Below, one piece after another: positions 8,523-16,871 of a DNA stretch of 53,352 nt. The stretch spans positions 1 to 53,352 of the forward strand of contig NZ_BQIP01000032.1 in assembly GCF_021602585.1 (NCBI RefSeq), read 5' to 3'. Position 1 is the stretch's first letter, and the number at the start of each line of letters is the position of its first letter. The notes beneath the pieces were generated by a model, which had not been told where the DNA came from, made no database searches, and saw only the letters and a program-made list of their open reading frames with translations. The position numbers and the translations under genes were made by a program. This stretch comes from Pseudomonas faucium. GTDB taxonomy: Bacteria > Pseudomonadota > Gammaproteobacteria > Pseudomonadales > Pseudomonadaceae.

Positions 8523-8765
8523 TCAGGCCTTGCGTTCCAGTTGGCGCTCGATCATGTACTTGACGGTCAGGCGACGTTCCTTGAGCTGGCGCAGGTCGTC
8601 GTCCTGGAAGTTGCCTGCGGAGATGGATTCGGCAGCCAGCACCTGGTTGTCGATGTCCATGTACTCGTCGAGCAGGCGGTCGAGGGCCTGGTCCTGCTGG
8701 CGGCGTTGCTGGACGATCTCGCGAGGGTAGTGCAAGTCCTGGTACAGGTCGTGGGAAACAGGCAT
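8523..8765 (-). CDS. YdcH-like DUF465 protein
   Basis: An 80-residue acidic/basic helical protein with the DUF465 (YdcH) pattern: RLLDEYMDIDNQV followed by LRQLKERRLTVKYMIERQL. The family is small, predicted to form helical hairpins, and its function is not known. GGAAG lies just before the ATG. It is upstream of zapE on the same strand with about 100 bases between them, so the two may be co-transcribed. Confidence 0.8.
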   Translation of the reverse strand: MPVSHDLYQDLHYPREIVQQRRQQDQALDRLLDEYMDIDNQVLAAESISAGNFQDDDLRQLKERRLTVKYMIERQLERKA

Positions 8766-8932
8766 CGGGGGCTTCCTTGGTAATTGCAGTTCGCTTACCT
8801 GATTGGAAAGGTGGAATGCGATTGTGTTGGCGCAAGGCAGCGGAAAAACGACGGATGGTTGGCCGCGATGCCCAGAAATCGGCAGGCGAACACTAACTTG
8901 CTGTTTTAAAGCATTTTTTTTACGTCAGGGGG

Positions 8933-8961
8933 TTCACAGGTTAAAAGAATGTTGTTAAAGT
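8933..8961 (+). promoter_or_regulatory. Candidate sigma-70 promoter for tRNA-Gln
   Basis: TTCACA (8933-8938) and TAAAGT (8956-8961) are separated by 17 bases. The predicted start lies about 70 bases before the mature tRNA, giving a 5' leader for RNase P to remove. Confidence 0.45.
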
Positions 8962-9036
8962 GCCGCGCATTCCAAGACAACAACCCAGTTGTCACCTCGT
9001 TGGAATTGTCAGAGCAGCATCAGCTGCATCCGATAC

Positions 9037-9111
9037 AGGGGCGTCGCCAAGCGGTAAGGCAGCAGGTTTTGATCCTGCCATGCGTTGGTTCGAATCCAGC
9101 CGCCCCTGCCA
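9037..9111 (+). tRNA. tRNA-Gln (anticodon TTG)
   Basis: A 75-nt cloverleaf. Acceptor strands AGGGGCG (9037-9043) and CGCCCCT (9101-9107) pair, the anticodon stem GCAGG/CCTGC encloses loop TTTTGAT with anticodon TTG (9069-9071), the T loop reads GGTTCGAATCC, and CCA is encoded (9109-9111). It decodes CAA. No integrase or prophage follows, so this tRNA 3' end is not occupied here. Confidence 0.96.
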
Positions 9112-9189
9112 TTTTATCAATACTTGCTTCCTACTCAGTGCAGATGACGTCGGCGCTGGGTTTTCGCGTTTCTGGCGTTTGGGCTGGCC

Positions 9190-9260
9190 TCATCGCCGGC
9201 AAGCCGGCTCCCACAGAGGTTGCACCGCTGCTTTGTGGGAGCCGACTTGCCGGCGATGGG
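9190..9260. repeat. REP pair, one arm with a mismatch
   Basis: Inverted REP cores at 9190-9216 and 9234-9260, between the tRNA and the end of the hybrid kinase gene. The right arm reads GCCGACTTGCCGGC, one base off the core palindrome. Confidence 0.88.
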
Positions 9261-9272
9261 GGGCAGTGCAGC

Positions 9273-11660
9273 CTACCGGTTGACCCTCAGCAGCTCATCC
9301 AGCACCCGCGCCAGCTCCTCGGCCTGTACCGGTTTCTGCAGCACCAGGCTGCCCGGCAGGTCCAGCCCCTGCAACTCGGCATAGCCGGTGAGAAACACCA
9401 CTGGCAAGCGCGGGTGCCGTTCGCGCGCGGCCACGGCCAGCTGCGCGCCGTTGAACTCGGGCATGGCGAAGTCGGTGAGCAACAGGTCGATGCCTTCATC
9501 GAGCAAGGCCAGCGCCTGTTCGCCGTTGTGGGCCTGGCGCACCTGGTAGCCATACTGGCGCAGCACATCGCCGAGCAGGTCGCGCACCAGGTGGTCGTCG
9601 TCCACCAGCAGCACCGTGCGGTCGCGGCCACTGTCGCCATTGGCCTGGTCCAGCACCGGGGCAACCGGCTCGCAGGCCTCCTGGCCTTTCACCGCCGGCA
9701 GGTACACCGCCACCTGGGTGCCATGGCCTGGCTCGGTGTCGATGCGCACGCCGCCACCGGACTGCTTGGCGAAGCCGAACACCTGGGCCAGGCCCAGGCC
9801 CGAGCCCTTGCCGATGTCCTTGGTGGTGAAGAACGGCTCGAACACCTTGGCCAGCACGTCCTCGCTCATGCCACAGCCGGTGTCGCGGATGCTCAGCATC
9901 ACGTATTCGCCAGGCTCGGGGTCTTCCGGGCGCTGCGCGCGGGCCTTGATCCGTGTGTTGCGGGTCGACAGGGTGAGCTGGCCGCCCTCGGGCATGGCAT
10001 CGCGGGCGTTGATCGCCAGGTTGAGGATGATCATTTCCGTCTGGGTCGGGTCGGTCAGCGCCTGCCACAGGCTGTGGTCCAGGTCCAGGCGCACGGAAAT
10101 GTTGCCGCCCAGGGTGCGGCGCAGCAGCTCTTCAAGCCCGCCCAAGGTGCGGTTGAGGTTCAGCGGCACCGGCTCCAGGCGCTGGCGCCGGGAGAAGGCG
10201 AGCAGTTGCGAGGTCAGCTTGGCGCCGCGCTCGCCGGCTTCGCGGATGTGGGTGAGGCGCGAGCGGGCCTTGGCCACATCGCCCTTGGCCAGGTCGCGCT
10301 CGAGGAAGCTGGAGCCGGTGAGGATCACCGTCAGCAGGTTGTTGAAGTCATGGGCCACGCCTGCAGTGAGCTGGCCTACCGCTTCCAGGCGCTGCATCTG
10401 CTGCAGGGCGGCCTCGATGCGCTCGCGCTCGGTAATCTGCTCGCGCAGGCGGTCGTTGGCCTCGGCCAGGCCCAGGGCGGTTTCCCGCTCGCTGGTGATG
10501 TCGCGGGCCACCACATAAAGCAAGGTGTCTTCCGGCACCACCACCCACGACAGCCAGCGCAGCTGGCCGCTGGCATGGCGGATGCGGCCGACGAAGCGGG
10601 CGCTGGTGCGGCCGTGGGCGAGCGCGGCCAGTTCGGCCAGCAGCGATTCCTGGTCGGGTTCGGGCAGCAGCTGCAACAGCGAAGCCTGGCTCAGGCGCTC
10701 GCGCGAGAAGCCCAGGCTGGCTTCCCAGGCCGGGTTGAGGGCGACCGGGGTGAGGTCCTTGTTGAGCACCGCGAGCAAGTCCTGTGACAGCTCCCAGGCG
10801 CGGTCGCGCTCACGGGTGCGGCGCTCGACCCGCTCGCCGAGCATCTCGTTGAGCTGCTTGAGCGCCTGGGTCGCCAGGCGCTGGGTGTGGATGTCCTGCA
10901 GCACGCCGGAAAACCGCGTGCACTGGCCATCGACGAACTGGCACTGGCCGCTGCTGAGCAACCAGCGCGGCTCCAGGCCCCGGGGCTGGGCGATGCGAAA
11001 CTCGACGCGGTACAGGCCGTCGCTGTCCGGGCGCATGGCCTGCTCGACGGCGTTGCGCACCCGCGCCAGGTCGTCCGGGTAGATGCCGGCGTAGAACACC
11101 GCCAGGGTCATCTCGGTGTCCACCGGCAGGCCGAACAGGGTCTTGCAGCGGTCGTCCCAGATCAGCAGGTTTTCCTGCGGGCGCAGGTCCCAGGTGCCCA
11201 TGCCGGCGGCATCGATGGCGATGCGCGCGCGCGCCTCGACATCGGCCAGCGCCTCTTCGGCGCGCCGCCGCCGCTGGCGCTCCTGCACCTCGGTCAGGGC
11301 GCGGCGCACGGCCTTGGGCAGCAGCGGCAGGTTTTTCTTCAGCACATAGTCGGTGGCACCCAGGCGGATCATCTCCACCGCGTGCTCTTCGCCGTAGATG
11401 CCGGAAAGGAAGATGAACGGCGTGTCCGGGGCCAGGCGCTGGGCAATGGCCAGTACATCGGTGCCGGACGAGCCTGGCAGCACGCAGTCGCAGAGGATCA
11501 GGTCGTAGCGGCTTTCGAGCAGGGCATGCTCGGCGGCCTGGTGGTCGAACACCAGCCGCGAGCGGATCTGCAACCCGCTGCGCTCCAGGCTCAGCAGGGT
11601 CAGTTCGGCGTCCATCGAACTGTCTTCGACCATCAACAGCTTCAGCGGCGTTGGCAGCAT
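9273..11660 (-). CDS. Hybrid histidine kinase, REC-PAS-PAS-HK-REC
   Basis: A 795-residue soluble kinase with no membrane helix. An N-terminal receiver (about 6-125, Asp58 in LILCDCVLPG) is followed by two PAS-like regions (about 145-265 and 290-400), a coiled linker and the HisKA box GVAHDFNNLLT (His437). The ATPase domain shows LAINARDAMPEGG and KGSGLGLAQVFG, and a second receiver (about 675-790) has Asp730 in LLLTDFAMPEF. Receivers at both ends suggest a phosphorelay with input from an upstream kinase. It lies 13 bases after the single-domain receiver gene and is probably the last gene of the bacteriophytochrome operon. Confidence 0.9.
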   Translation of the reverse strand: MLPTPLKLLMVEDSSMDAELTLLSLERSGLQIRSRLVFDHQAAEHALLESRYDLILCDCVLPGSSGTDVLAIAQRLAPDTPFIFLSGIYGEEHAVEMIRLGATDYVLKKNLPLLPKAVRRALTEVQERQRRRRAEEALADVEARARIAIDAAGMGTWDLRPQENLLIWDDRCKTLFGLPVDTEMTLAVFYAGIYPDDLARVRNAVEQAMRPDSDGLYRVEFRIAQPRGLEPRWLLSSGQCQFVDGQCTRFSGVLQDIHTQRLATQALKQLNEMLGERVERRTRERDRAWELSQDLLAVLNKDLTPVALNPAWEASLGFSRERLSQASLLQLLPEPDQESLLAELAALAHGRTSARFVGRIRHASGQLRWLSWVVVPEDTLLYVVARDITSERETALGLAEANDRLREQITERERIEAALQQMQRLEAVGQLTAGVAHDFNNLLTVILTGSSFLERDLAKGDVAKARSRLTHIREAGERGAKLTSQLLAFSRRQRLEPVPLNLNRTLGGLEELLRRTLGGNISVRLDLDHSLWQALTDPTQTEMIILNLAINARDAMPEGGQLTLSTRNTRIKARAQRPEDPEPGEYVMLSIRDTGCGMSEDVLAKVFEPFFTTKDIGKGSGLGLAQVFGFAKQSGGGVRIDTEPGHGTQVAVYLPAVKGQEACEPVAPVLDQANGDSGRDRTVLLVDDDHLVRDLLGDVLRQYGYQVRQAHNGEQALALLDEGIDLLLTDFAMPEFNGAQLAVAARERHPRLPVVFLTGYAELQGLDLPGSLVLQKPVQAEELARVLDELLRVNR

Positions 11661-11673
11661 CTTCGCAATGGCC

Positions 11674-12135
11674 TCAGTTGCTGCCGCGCCGGTTCAGGCG
11701 CAGGGATCCGGGTGGTGGTTCGTTGAGCACCGCCCAGAACACCCCGAGGTCGGAGATGGCGGCGACGAACTCCTTGAACTCCACAGGCTTGACCACGTAG
11801 GCATTGACGCCCAGTTCGTAGGCGCGCTCCAGGTCGGGCTCCTCGCGCGAGGAGGTCAGCATCACCGTGGGGATGCTGCGCAGCTCGGCGGTGGCGCGCA
11901 CTTCCCTGAGCACTTCCAGGCCGTCGACCTTGGGCAGTTTCAGGTCCAGCAGGAGCACGGCGGGGTTGCCGTCGTCGCGGTCGGCATAGCTGTTGCGGCG
12001 CAGCAGGTAGTCGAGCGCTTCGGCACCGTCACGCAGGACGATGACTTCGTTGGCCAACTGGCTGCGCTCCAGGGCCAGGAGCGTGAGTTCCAGGTCCCGG
12101 GGGTTGTCTTCTACCAGCAGGATGGGCTTGAGCAT
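11674..12135 (-). CDS. Single-domain response regulator, Rcp1-like
   Basis: A 153-residue lone receiver with acidic residues ED at 9-10, phospho-acceptor Asp64 (VLLLDLKLPKVDG), a Thr/Ser in VMLTSS and a Lys in YVVKPVEFKEF. The insertion between helix 2 and strand 3 and the C-terminal arm are typical of Rcp1-type partners of phytochromes. There is no output domain, so it passes phosphate on or acts by protein contact. It follows bphP by 15 bases and precedes the hybrid kinase by 13, so the three are one operon. Confidence 0.92.
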   Translation of the reverse strand: MLKPILLVEDNPRDLELTLLALERSQLANEVIVLRDGAEALDYLLRRNSYADRDDGNPAVLLLDLKLPKVDGLEVLREVRATAELRSIPTVMLTSSREEPDLERAYELGVNAYVVKPVEFKEFVAAISDLGVFWAVLNEPPPGSLRLNRRGSN

Positions 12136-12150
12136 GATGGTACGGGTGCC

Positions 12151-14421
12151 TCAGTTTGTTTCGGGATGACGGGGAAGGGTGAAATGGAAACACGCGCCCT
12201 GGCCGACCTGGCCTTCGGCCCAGACCCGGCCGTCGTGGCGCTCGATGATCCGGCGCACGCTGGCAAGGCCGATCCCGGTGCCTTCGAAGTCTTCCATGCG
12301 GTGCAGGCGCTGGAACACGCCGAACAGTTTGTTGGCGTAGGCCATGTCGAAGCCCACGCCATTATCGCGAATATAGACCTCGATTTCGCCCTTGTGCTCG
12401 CGCGCGCCGATCTCGATGCGCGCCGGGGTGCGCTCGCGGGTGTACTTCAGGGCATTGGCGATCAGGTTGTGCAGGGCCAGGTTGATGAACGCCGGGTCGC
12501 CGTGCACCTTGGGCAGCGCCTCGATGGCCCAGACCACCTCGCGGCCTGCGTAGTCTGGCGCCAGGTCCTGGCGAATGGCGTCGACCAGGGCATTGAGGTC
12601 GACATCCGACAGGCGCAGGGCCGAGCGGCCCATCTGCGAGAAGTTCAGCAGGTTGTCCACCAGGCTGCCGGCGAAACGGGCGGCCTCCTCGATGTGCGCA
12701 AGGAAGCGCCGGCCGCGTTCGCTCATGCCCTGGCCTTCGATTTCGCTGAGCAGCTCGGTGTAGCCGGCAATGTGCCGCAGCGGCGCGCGCAGGTCGTGGG
12801 ACACGCTATAGGAAAACGCCTCCAGCTCCTTGTTCGAGTGGCGCAGCTCATTGGTCAGCTGCGCCAGCTCCTCGGCCTTGCGCAAGACGATGCCGAGCAC
12901 GGCGCTGCGCAGTTCCTGCACGCCTTCGATGATCAGCGGGTCCCACGCCTGGCAGTAGCCGCCGACCTGTTCCTGCCAGTGCTCGAAGCTGTGCCGCGGG
13001 TTGAGCGCGCCCTGCGGGCCGATCTGCTTGTCGGGCCGCCCGGCCCAGTGCACCGTGCGCACCTGCTCGGGGCGGAACCACAGCAGGTAGTGCGAGTGGA
13101 TCTGCGAGATCGCCACCGCCAGCACGCCGCCGGCATGTGCGGCCAGTTCGGGCAGCTCGTCGATGTCGCGGCGCACGTTGTCGCTGTGGAACACCGTTTC
13201 ACCGCCGCGCCGGGCCAGCCAGTCGACCAGCGCATTGACCTGGGCGGCGGGCGGCGTCAGGCCGAACAGGTCGCAGCGCTCGGCGGAGATCACCGCGGCG
13301 CCGCTGGCGCCGGCAAAATCCAGCAGCACCTGGGGCAGGGCGCGCAGGCCGTCGCTGACACTGTCGTGGTCGGCCATGGCGGAAATCATCCGCACGATGT
13401 GCTGGCGCAGGTCGAGCAGCTGGCGGGTATTGGCGTGGGATTCGCGCGATTCGATCTGCAGCGACAGCACGCTGGCCAGCAGCTCGCAGGCGGTGCGGGT
13501 GCGCAGGTCGACCGCGCGCGGTTGCGCGTGGTGGCACGACACCAAGCCCCAGAGCTGGCCATCGACCACGATCGACAGCGACATCGAGGCCAGGGTGCCC
13601 ATGTTGCGCATGTACTGCAGGTGCACCGGCGACACGCTGCGCAAGGCGGCGAAGCTCATGTCCAGCGGCTTGCCGGTGCGCGGGTTGAGCGCAGGCAGCA
13701 GCGGCGAGGCCTGGTAGTTGGCGTCCTCGATCACCCGGATGCGGTTGACCCGGTACAGCTCGCGGGCCTGGCGCGGGATGTCGGAGGCCGGGAAGCACAG
13801 GCCCAGGTAGCACGGGTAGCCGTCGTCGGCGACCTCGGCCAGCACCTGGCCGTTGCCCTCGGCATCGAAGCGGTAGGCCTTGACCCGGCCAAAACCGGTG
13901 ATGCGCTTGAGTTGCCGCACGGTCTGCTGCAACAGCGCCTGCAGGTCGCCAGCGCCGTTAAGGTTGCCGACGAACTCGCGCACCAGCGGGTAGTAGTCGC
14001 CGTGGTCGGCGAGCTCGGCGGGCAGGCTCAGGGGTTCGAATTCGACGATCAGCACCTGGTCGTGACGGTGGGCCAGCAGGCGCAGCTTGTCGCTGAACGG
14101 GGCGTCGGGGCGCAGGCGCACATCGCCCAGGTGAAAGGGGAATATCTGTTCGACGGGCAGGCGCTGCAACTGCGCGCGCAGGTCGAAGCTGGCGCTGACC
14201 ACTTGGGCGAAGCTGCAGCCGATCAGCGCCTGCGCGGCCACGCCCAGCCAGCGCTCGGCGTTTTCGCTGGCCTGGAGGATGCGCAAGCCCGGTTCGTCCA
14301 GCACCAGCATGAAGCCCTGTGGCTGGATGCTGCCCGGTACCTGGATGGGTTCCTGGGCGCAGCGTTCCACGGCTTGGGCAAGTAGCTTGTCTGCGGTGCT
14401 CAATGAATACGCTCCTGTCAT
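12151..14421 (-). CDS. bphP: Bacteriophytochrome histidine kinase
   Basis: A 756-residue red/far-red photoreceptor with PAS, GAF, PHY, HisKA and ATPase domains. Cys21 in CAQEPI is the usual biliverdin attachment site. The GAF domain has PASDIP, SPVHLQYMRNMG and CHH, and the PHY tongue has PRHSF, so the chromophore pocket looks intact. The normally conserved IQPHG reads IQPQG here. The kinase box is FSYSVSHDLRAPL. I chose the ATG at 14419-14421, which gives the family N-terminus; an upstream frame extends to 14574 but adds an unrelated 51-residue leader. No heme oxygenase gene (bphO) is in the window. The gene diverges from the pilus operon across 250 bases. Confidence 0.93.
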   Translation of the reverse strand: MTGAYSLSTADKLLAQAVERCAQEPIQVPGSIQPQGFMLVLDEPGLRILQASENAERWLGVAAQALIGCSFAQVVSASFDLRAQLQRLPVEQIFPFHLGDVRLRPDAPFSDKLRLLAHRHDQVLIVEFEPLSLPAELADHGDYYPLVREFVGNLNGAGDLQALLQQTVRQLKRITGFGRVKAYRFDAEGNGQVLAEVADDGYPCYLGLCFPASDIPRQARELYRVNRIRVIEDANYQASPLLPALNPRTGKPLDMSFAALRSVSPVHLQYMRNMGTLASMSLSIVVDGQLWGLVSCHHAQPRAVDLRTRTACELLASVLSLQIESRESHANTRQLLDLRQHIVRMISAMADHDSVSDGLRALPQVLLDFAGASGAAVISAERCDLFGLTPPAAQVNALVDWLARRGGETVFHSDNVRRDIDELPELAAHAGGVLAVAISQIHSHYLLWFRPEQVRTVHWAGRPDKQIGPQGALNPRHSFEHWQEQVGGYCQAWDPLIIEGVQELRSAVLGIVLRKAEELAQLTNELRHSNKELEAFSYSVSHDLRAPLRHIAGYTELLSEIEGQGMSERGRRFLAHIEEAARFAGSLVDNLLNFSQMGRSALRLSDVDLNALVDAIRQDLAPDYAGREVVWAIEALPKVHGDPAFINLALHNLIANALKYTRERTPARIEIGAREHKGEIEVYIRDNGVGFDMAYANKLFGVFQRLHRMEDFEGTGIGLASVRRIIERHDGRVWAEGQVGQGACFHFTLPRHPETN

Positions 14422-14671
14422 GTTCGTCCATGCCTGGCGCATGCGATTGATACTGGCCGGCGGCCCGAGCTGCACCGTACCAGAATGTGCGCCGCTCTGC
14501 CGGCCCATGGCCATTGGAGGCGCAGGAAGGGCAGGGGTTCGCTGCCGAACGGAAAAATGTTCGCTGCCGTTCATTCTTTATCGCTAGCACCAAAGAATGG
14601 CACCCAGCCAGTAAGGGTTTTTCCCGTGGCTGCTACGCTCAAATGCAGAAGAAAAGAGCAAGGAACACGCC

Positions 14672-15199
14672 GTGACGGAACGCTTTCTGGCCGCGCTGTT
14701 GGGCCTTTCGTTGAGTGGCCTGGCGGGGGCGACGGACTTTCTCGTGGAGGTGCGCGTGCAGGTGCAGCGTGGCTGCATGCTGGTCGGCCAGCAGCGCGAC
14801 GCCGGTGCGCAGGCCCTGGGGCAGATCGACCTGGGGCTGGCGGCGCGCCTGGATGGCCCTGACGCCCCGCTCAGCGGCGTGCTGCTCAACCGCCGCCCGC
14901 CGCGCCTGGAATGCAACCCCGACACGCCGTACCAGGTACGCATCGACGGTGGCCAGCACGGCGGCGTCGGCGAATTGCGCTTCCTGGCCAGCGACGATGC
15001 CAAGGCCCGGCCGATTCCCTATCGCCTCTACCGCGACCCGGCCTGGCGCGACCCGGTGGTGGTCGGCGAAGCCCACGCGGCGCGGGTGCCGGACAGCGGC
15101 ACGGTCGAGCTGCCGCTTTACGCGCGGATCGACAAACTGGCCTGGGTGCCCCGCGCCGGGCAGTACGCCGACCTGCTCAAAGTCACGGTCACCTGGTAG
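14672..15199 (+). CDS. Csu-type pilus subunit (spore coat U domain), first
   Basis: A 175-residue secreted protein with signal peptide MTERFLAALLGLSLSGLAGA and a spore-coat-U (SCPU) pilin domain: a Cys soon after cleavage, a second Cys in RLECNPDTPYQVRIDGG, and an ending LLKVTVTW. SCPU pilins polymerise by donor-strand exchange into archaic chaperone-usher pili that attach to plastics and other surfaces. The start is GTG with AGGAA 6 bases upstream. An extended -10 (TGnTACGCT, 14631-14639) may serve the operon, with a poor -35. It is the first of seven genes and one of four subunit genes; it is more diverged than the third and fourth. Confidence 0.87.
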   Translation: MTERFLAALLGLSLSGLAGATDFLVEVRVQVQRGCMLVGQQRDAGAQALGQIDLGLAARLDGPDAPLSGVLLNRRPPRLECNPDTPYQVRIDGGQHGGVGELRFLASDDAKARPIPYRLYRDPAWRDPVVVGEAHAARVPDSGTVELPLYARIDKLAWVPRAGQYADLLKVTVTW

Positions 15200-15229
15200 C
15201 GAGGCCGCCATGCACAAGGACGTCACGCC

Positions 15230-15766
15230 ATGAACCGCACCTCATTGCTGTTGCTCAGCTTGGGCCCGCTGCTGTTGCCGGCGGGCACCGTACATGGCAC
15301 CACCACCGGCTTCATCCAGGCCCGCCTGGTGATCAGCGCCGCCTGCCAGATCAACAGCGGCGACCAGCCACCGGCCACCCTGGGCAACCCCGGCTTGATG
15401 GATTTTGGTGACCGCGGCCCGAACTGGGACCGGCCATTGCGCAGCCGGGTCGACGAGGCCGGCGGCGAGGGCAGCCTGCAGATCAGCTGCACGCCCCAGG
15501 TCAGGGCCTTCAATGTGCGCATCAACGGCGGCATGAACGGCAGCGATGGCGTGCGGCGCCTGAGCAACGGACGCGAAACCATCCCTTATCAGTTGGCTGT
15601 GGACCCCGGCGGCAACAGCCGCTACGGCATCGGCCAGGCCCGAGCCTTCACCATCAGCAGCAGCGAGCAGATTCCGATCCCGATCTACGGCGTAGTGGTG
15701 GCGCAACCGCGCGCGCTGCCTGCCGGGCTGTACCGCGACACCTTGAGAGTGACCCTGGACTGGTAA
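15230..15766 (+). CDS. Csu-type pilus subunit (spore coat U domain), second
   Basis: A 178-residue protein with a signal peptide (MNRTSLLLLSLGPLLLPAG, cut after about residue 23) and an SCPU domain with Cys in SAACQIN and in LQISCTPQV, and the repeat-like INGGMNGSDGVRRL. It ends DTLRVTLDW, the conserved last strand. AAGGACG lies before the ATG. Its likely role is a minor pilus subunit or linker, by analogy with CsuA/CsuB. Confidence 0.87.
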   Translation: MNRTSLLLLSLGPLLLPAGTVHGTTTGFIQARLVISAACQINSGDQPPATLGNPGLMDFGDRGPNWDRPLRSRVDEAGGEGSLQISCTPQVRAFNVRINGGMNGSDGVRRLSNGRETIPYQLAVDPGGNSRYGIGQARAFTISSSEQIPIPIYGVVVAQPRALPAGLYRDTLRVTLDW

Positions 15767-15785
15767 CAACCGCAAGGAGACCCCG

Positions 15786-16319
15786 ATGCGAACGAACCTG
15801 ACCCATTGCATCCTCGCCGGCCTTGGCCTGGCCATGGCCGCCCACGCGCAAGCCGCCACGGTGACCGGCACCATCAGTTCCACCCTGACGCTGATCTCCG
15901 CCTGCCAGGTCAATGGCAGCGGCGGCACCTCGGGGCTGAACTTCGGTGCCCTCAACTTCGGCACCCAGGACGCTCTGTTCACCACCGCCAACGGCCAGGT
16001 GCTGGGCGGTGGCGGCGGGGCCATGAGCATCCTCTGCTCTGCCGGCACGGTGCCGGCGATCCGCGTGCGCGCGGGCAGCCACGATGGCCAGTCGCCCGGT
16101 GGCACCCGGGCGCTTGCCGATGGTGCCGGCAACTTCGTGCCGTATGACTTCTACACCGACGCCGGGCACTCCCAGCTGCTGGCCATCGACGGCACCATCA
16201 CCCTGCCGACCAGTACCGGCGTGGCGCAGACCGTCAACCTGTACGGCCAGGCCCGCGGCAAGGCCGGCCTGCCGGCGGGGGTGTACACCGACACGGTGGC
16301 TGTCGAGCTGTCGTTCTGA
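15786..16319 (+). CDS. Csu-type pilus subunit (spore coat U domain), third
   Basis: A 177-residue SCPU protein with a signal peptide ending AAHAQA, mature start ATVTGTISSTLTLISACQVN, the LNFGALNFGTQD motif and final strand DTVAVELSF. Small side chains and Gly/Ser/Thr richness are typical of the major rod subunit CsuA/B, so this gene or the next may encode the shaft. AAGGAG precedes the ATG by 6 bases. Confidence 0.87.
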   Translation: MRTNLTHCILAGLGLAMAAHAQAATVTGTISSTLTLISACQVNGSGGTSGLNFGALNFGTQDALFTTANGQVLGGGGGAMSILCSAGTVPAIRVRAGSHDGQSPGGTRALADGAGNFVPYDFYTDAGHSQLLAIDGTITLPTSTGVAQTVNLYGQARGKAGLPAGVYTDTVAVELSF

Positions 16320-16328
16320 GGCGCGGCC

Positions 16329-16832
16329 ATGAACGCCTGGTTGGGTGGCTGCCTGACGGGGCTGGGCCTGGCGCTGGCGACGCCGCTGGACGCGGCGACC
16401 ACCAGCAGCTTCCAGGTGAGCGCGCAGGTTGTCGCCGGCTGCCTGGTGGGCGGCGGCGTGACCAGCTATGGCGTGCTCGACTTCGGCACCCAGTCGGCGC
16501 TGGCCACCTCGGCCCTGAGCACGGCCCTGGGCGGCACCACGGTGACCTTCCAGTGCACCCCCGGGGTGAGCCTGAGCATGAGCCTGGACGGGGGCCAGAA
16601 CAGCGCCAGCAACACGCGTTACCTCAAGCGCAGCGGCGGCACGCAAGTGCTGGCCTACCAGCTTTTTCGCGATGCGGCGTTCAGCCAGGCCCTGGGCATT
16701 GGCCAGAGCGTGGTGGTGAGCTACAGCGACCCGACGGCGATCAAGCTGCCGGTCTATGGCCGCACGCAGCTGACCGGCACCCTGCCGGCCGGGACCTATA
16801 CCGACGTAGTGCAAGTGACGGTGAGCTGGTGA
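16329..16832 (+). CDS. Csu-type pilus subunit (spore coat U domain), fourth
   Basis: A 167-residue SCPU pilin with a signal peptide ending about residue 20, Cys in VVAGCLVGG and in TFQCTPGVSL, the VLDFGTQSA motif, SLDGGQNSASNTRYL and final strand VVQVTVSW. It matches the CsuA/B pattern most closely of the four. The start lies 9 bases after the preceding stop, within the operon. Confidence 0.88.
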   Translation: MNAWLGGCLTGLGLALATPLDAATTSSFQVSAQVVAGCLVGGGVTSYGVLDFGTQSALATSALSTALGGTTVTFQCTPGVSLSMSLDGGQNSASNTRYLKRSGGTQVLAYQLFRDAAFSQALGIGQSVVVSYSDPTAIKLPVYGRTQLTGTLPAGTYTDVVQVTVSW

Positions 16833-16871
16833 TGGCACCGCCACCCCAGACAAGCAACCAAGGAGAGCGGC

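Noticed and set aside
9067-9111. tRNA-Gln 3' end as an integration (att) site
   Set aside because: No integrase, phage gene or repeated tRNA end is visible within the window; the neighbour is a REP pair and a kinase gene.
11668-14385. 905-residue plus-strand frame over the phytochrome genes
   Set aside because: It has a Gln/His/Ala-rich shadow composition and lies opposite well-supported kinase genes; high GC leaves antisense frames open.
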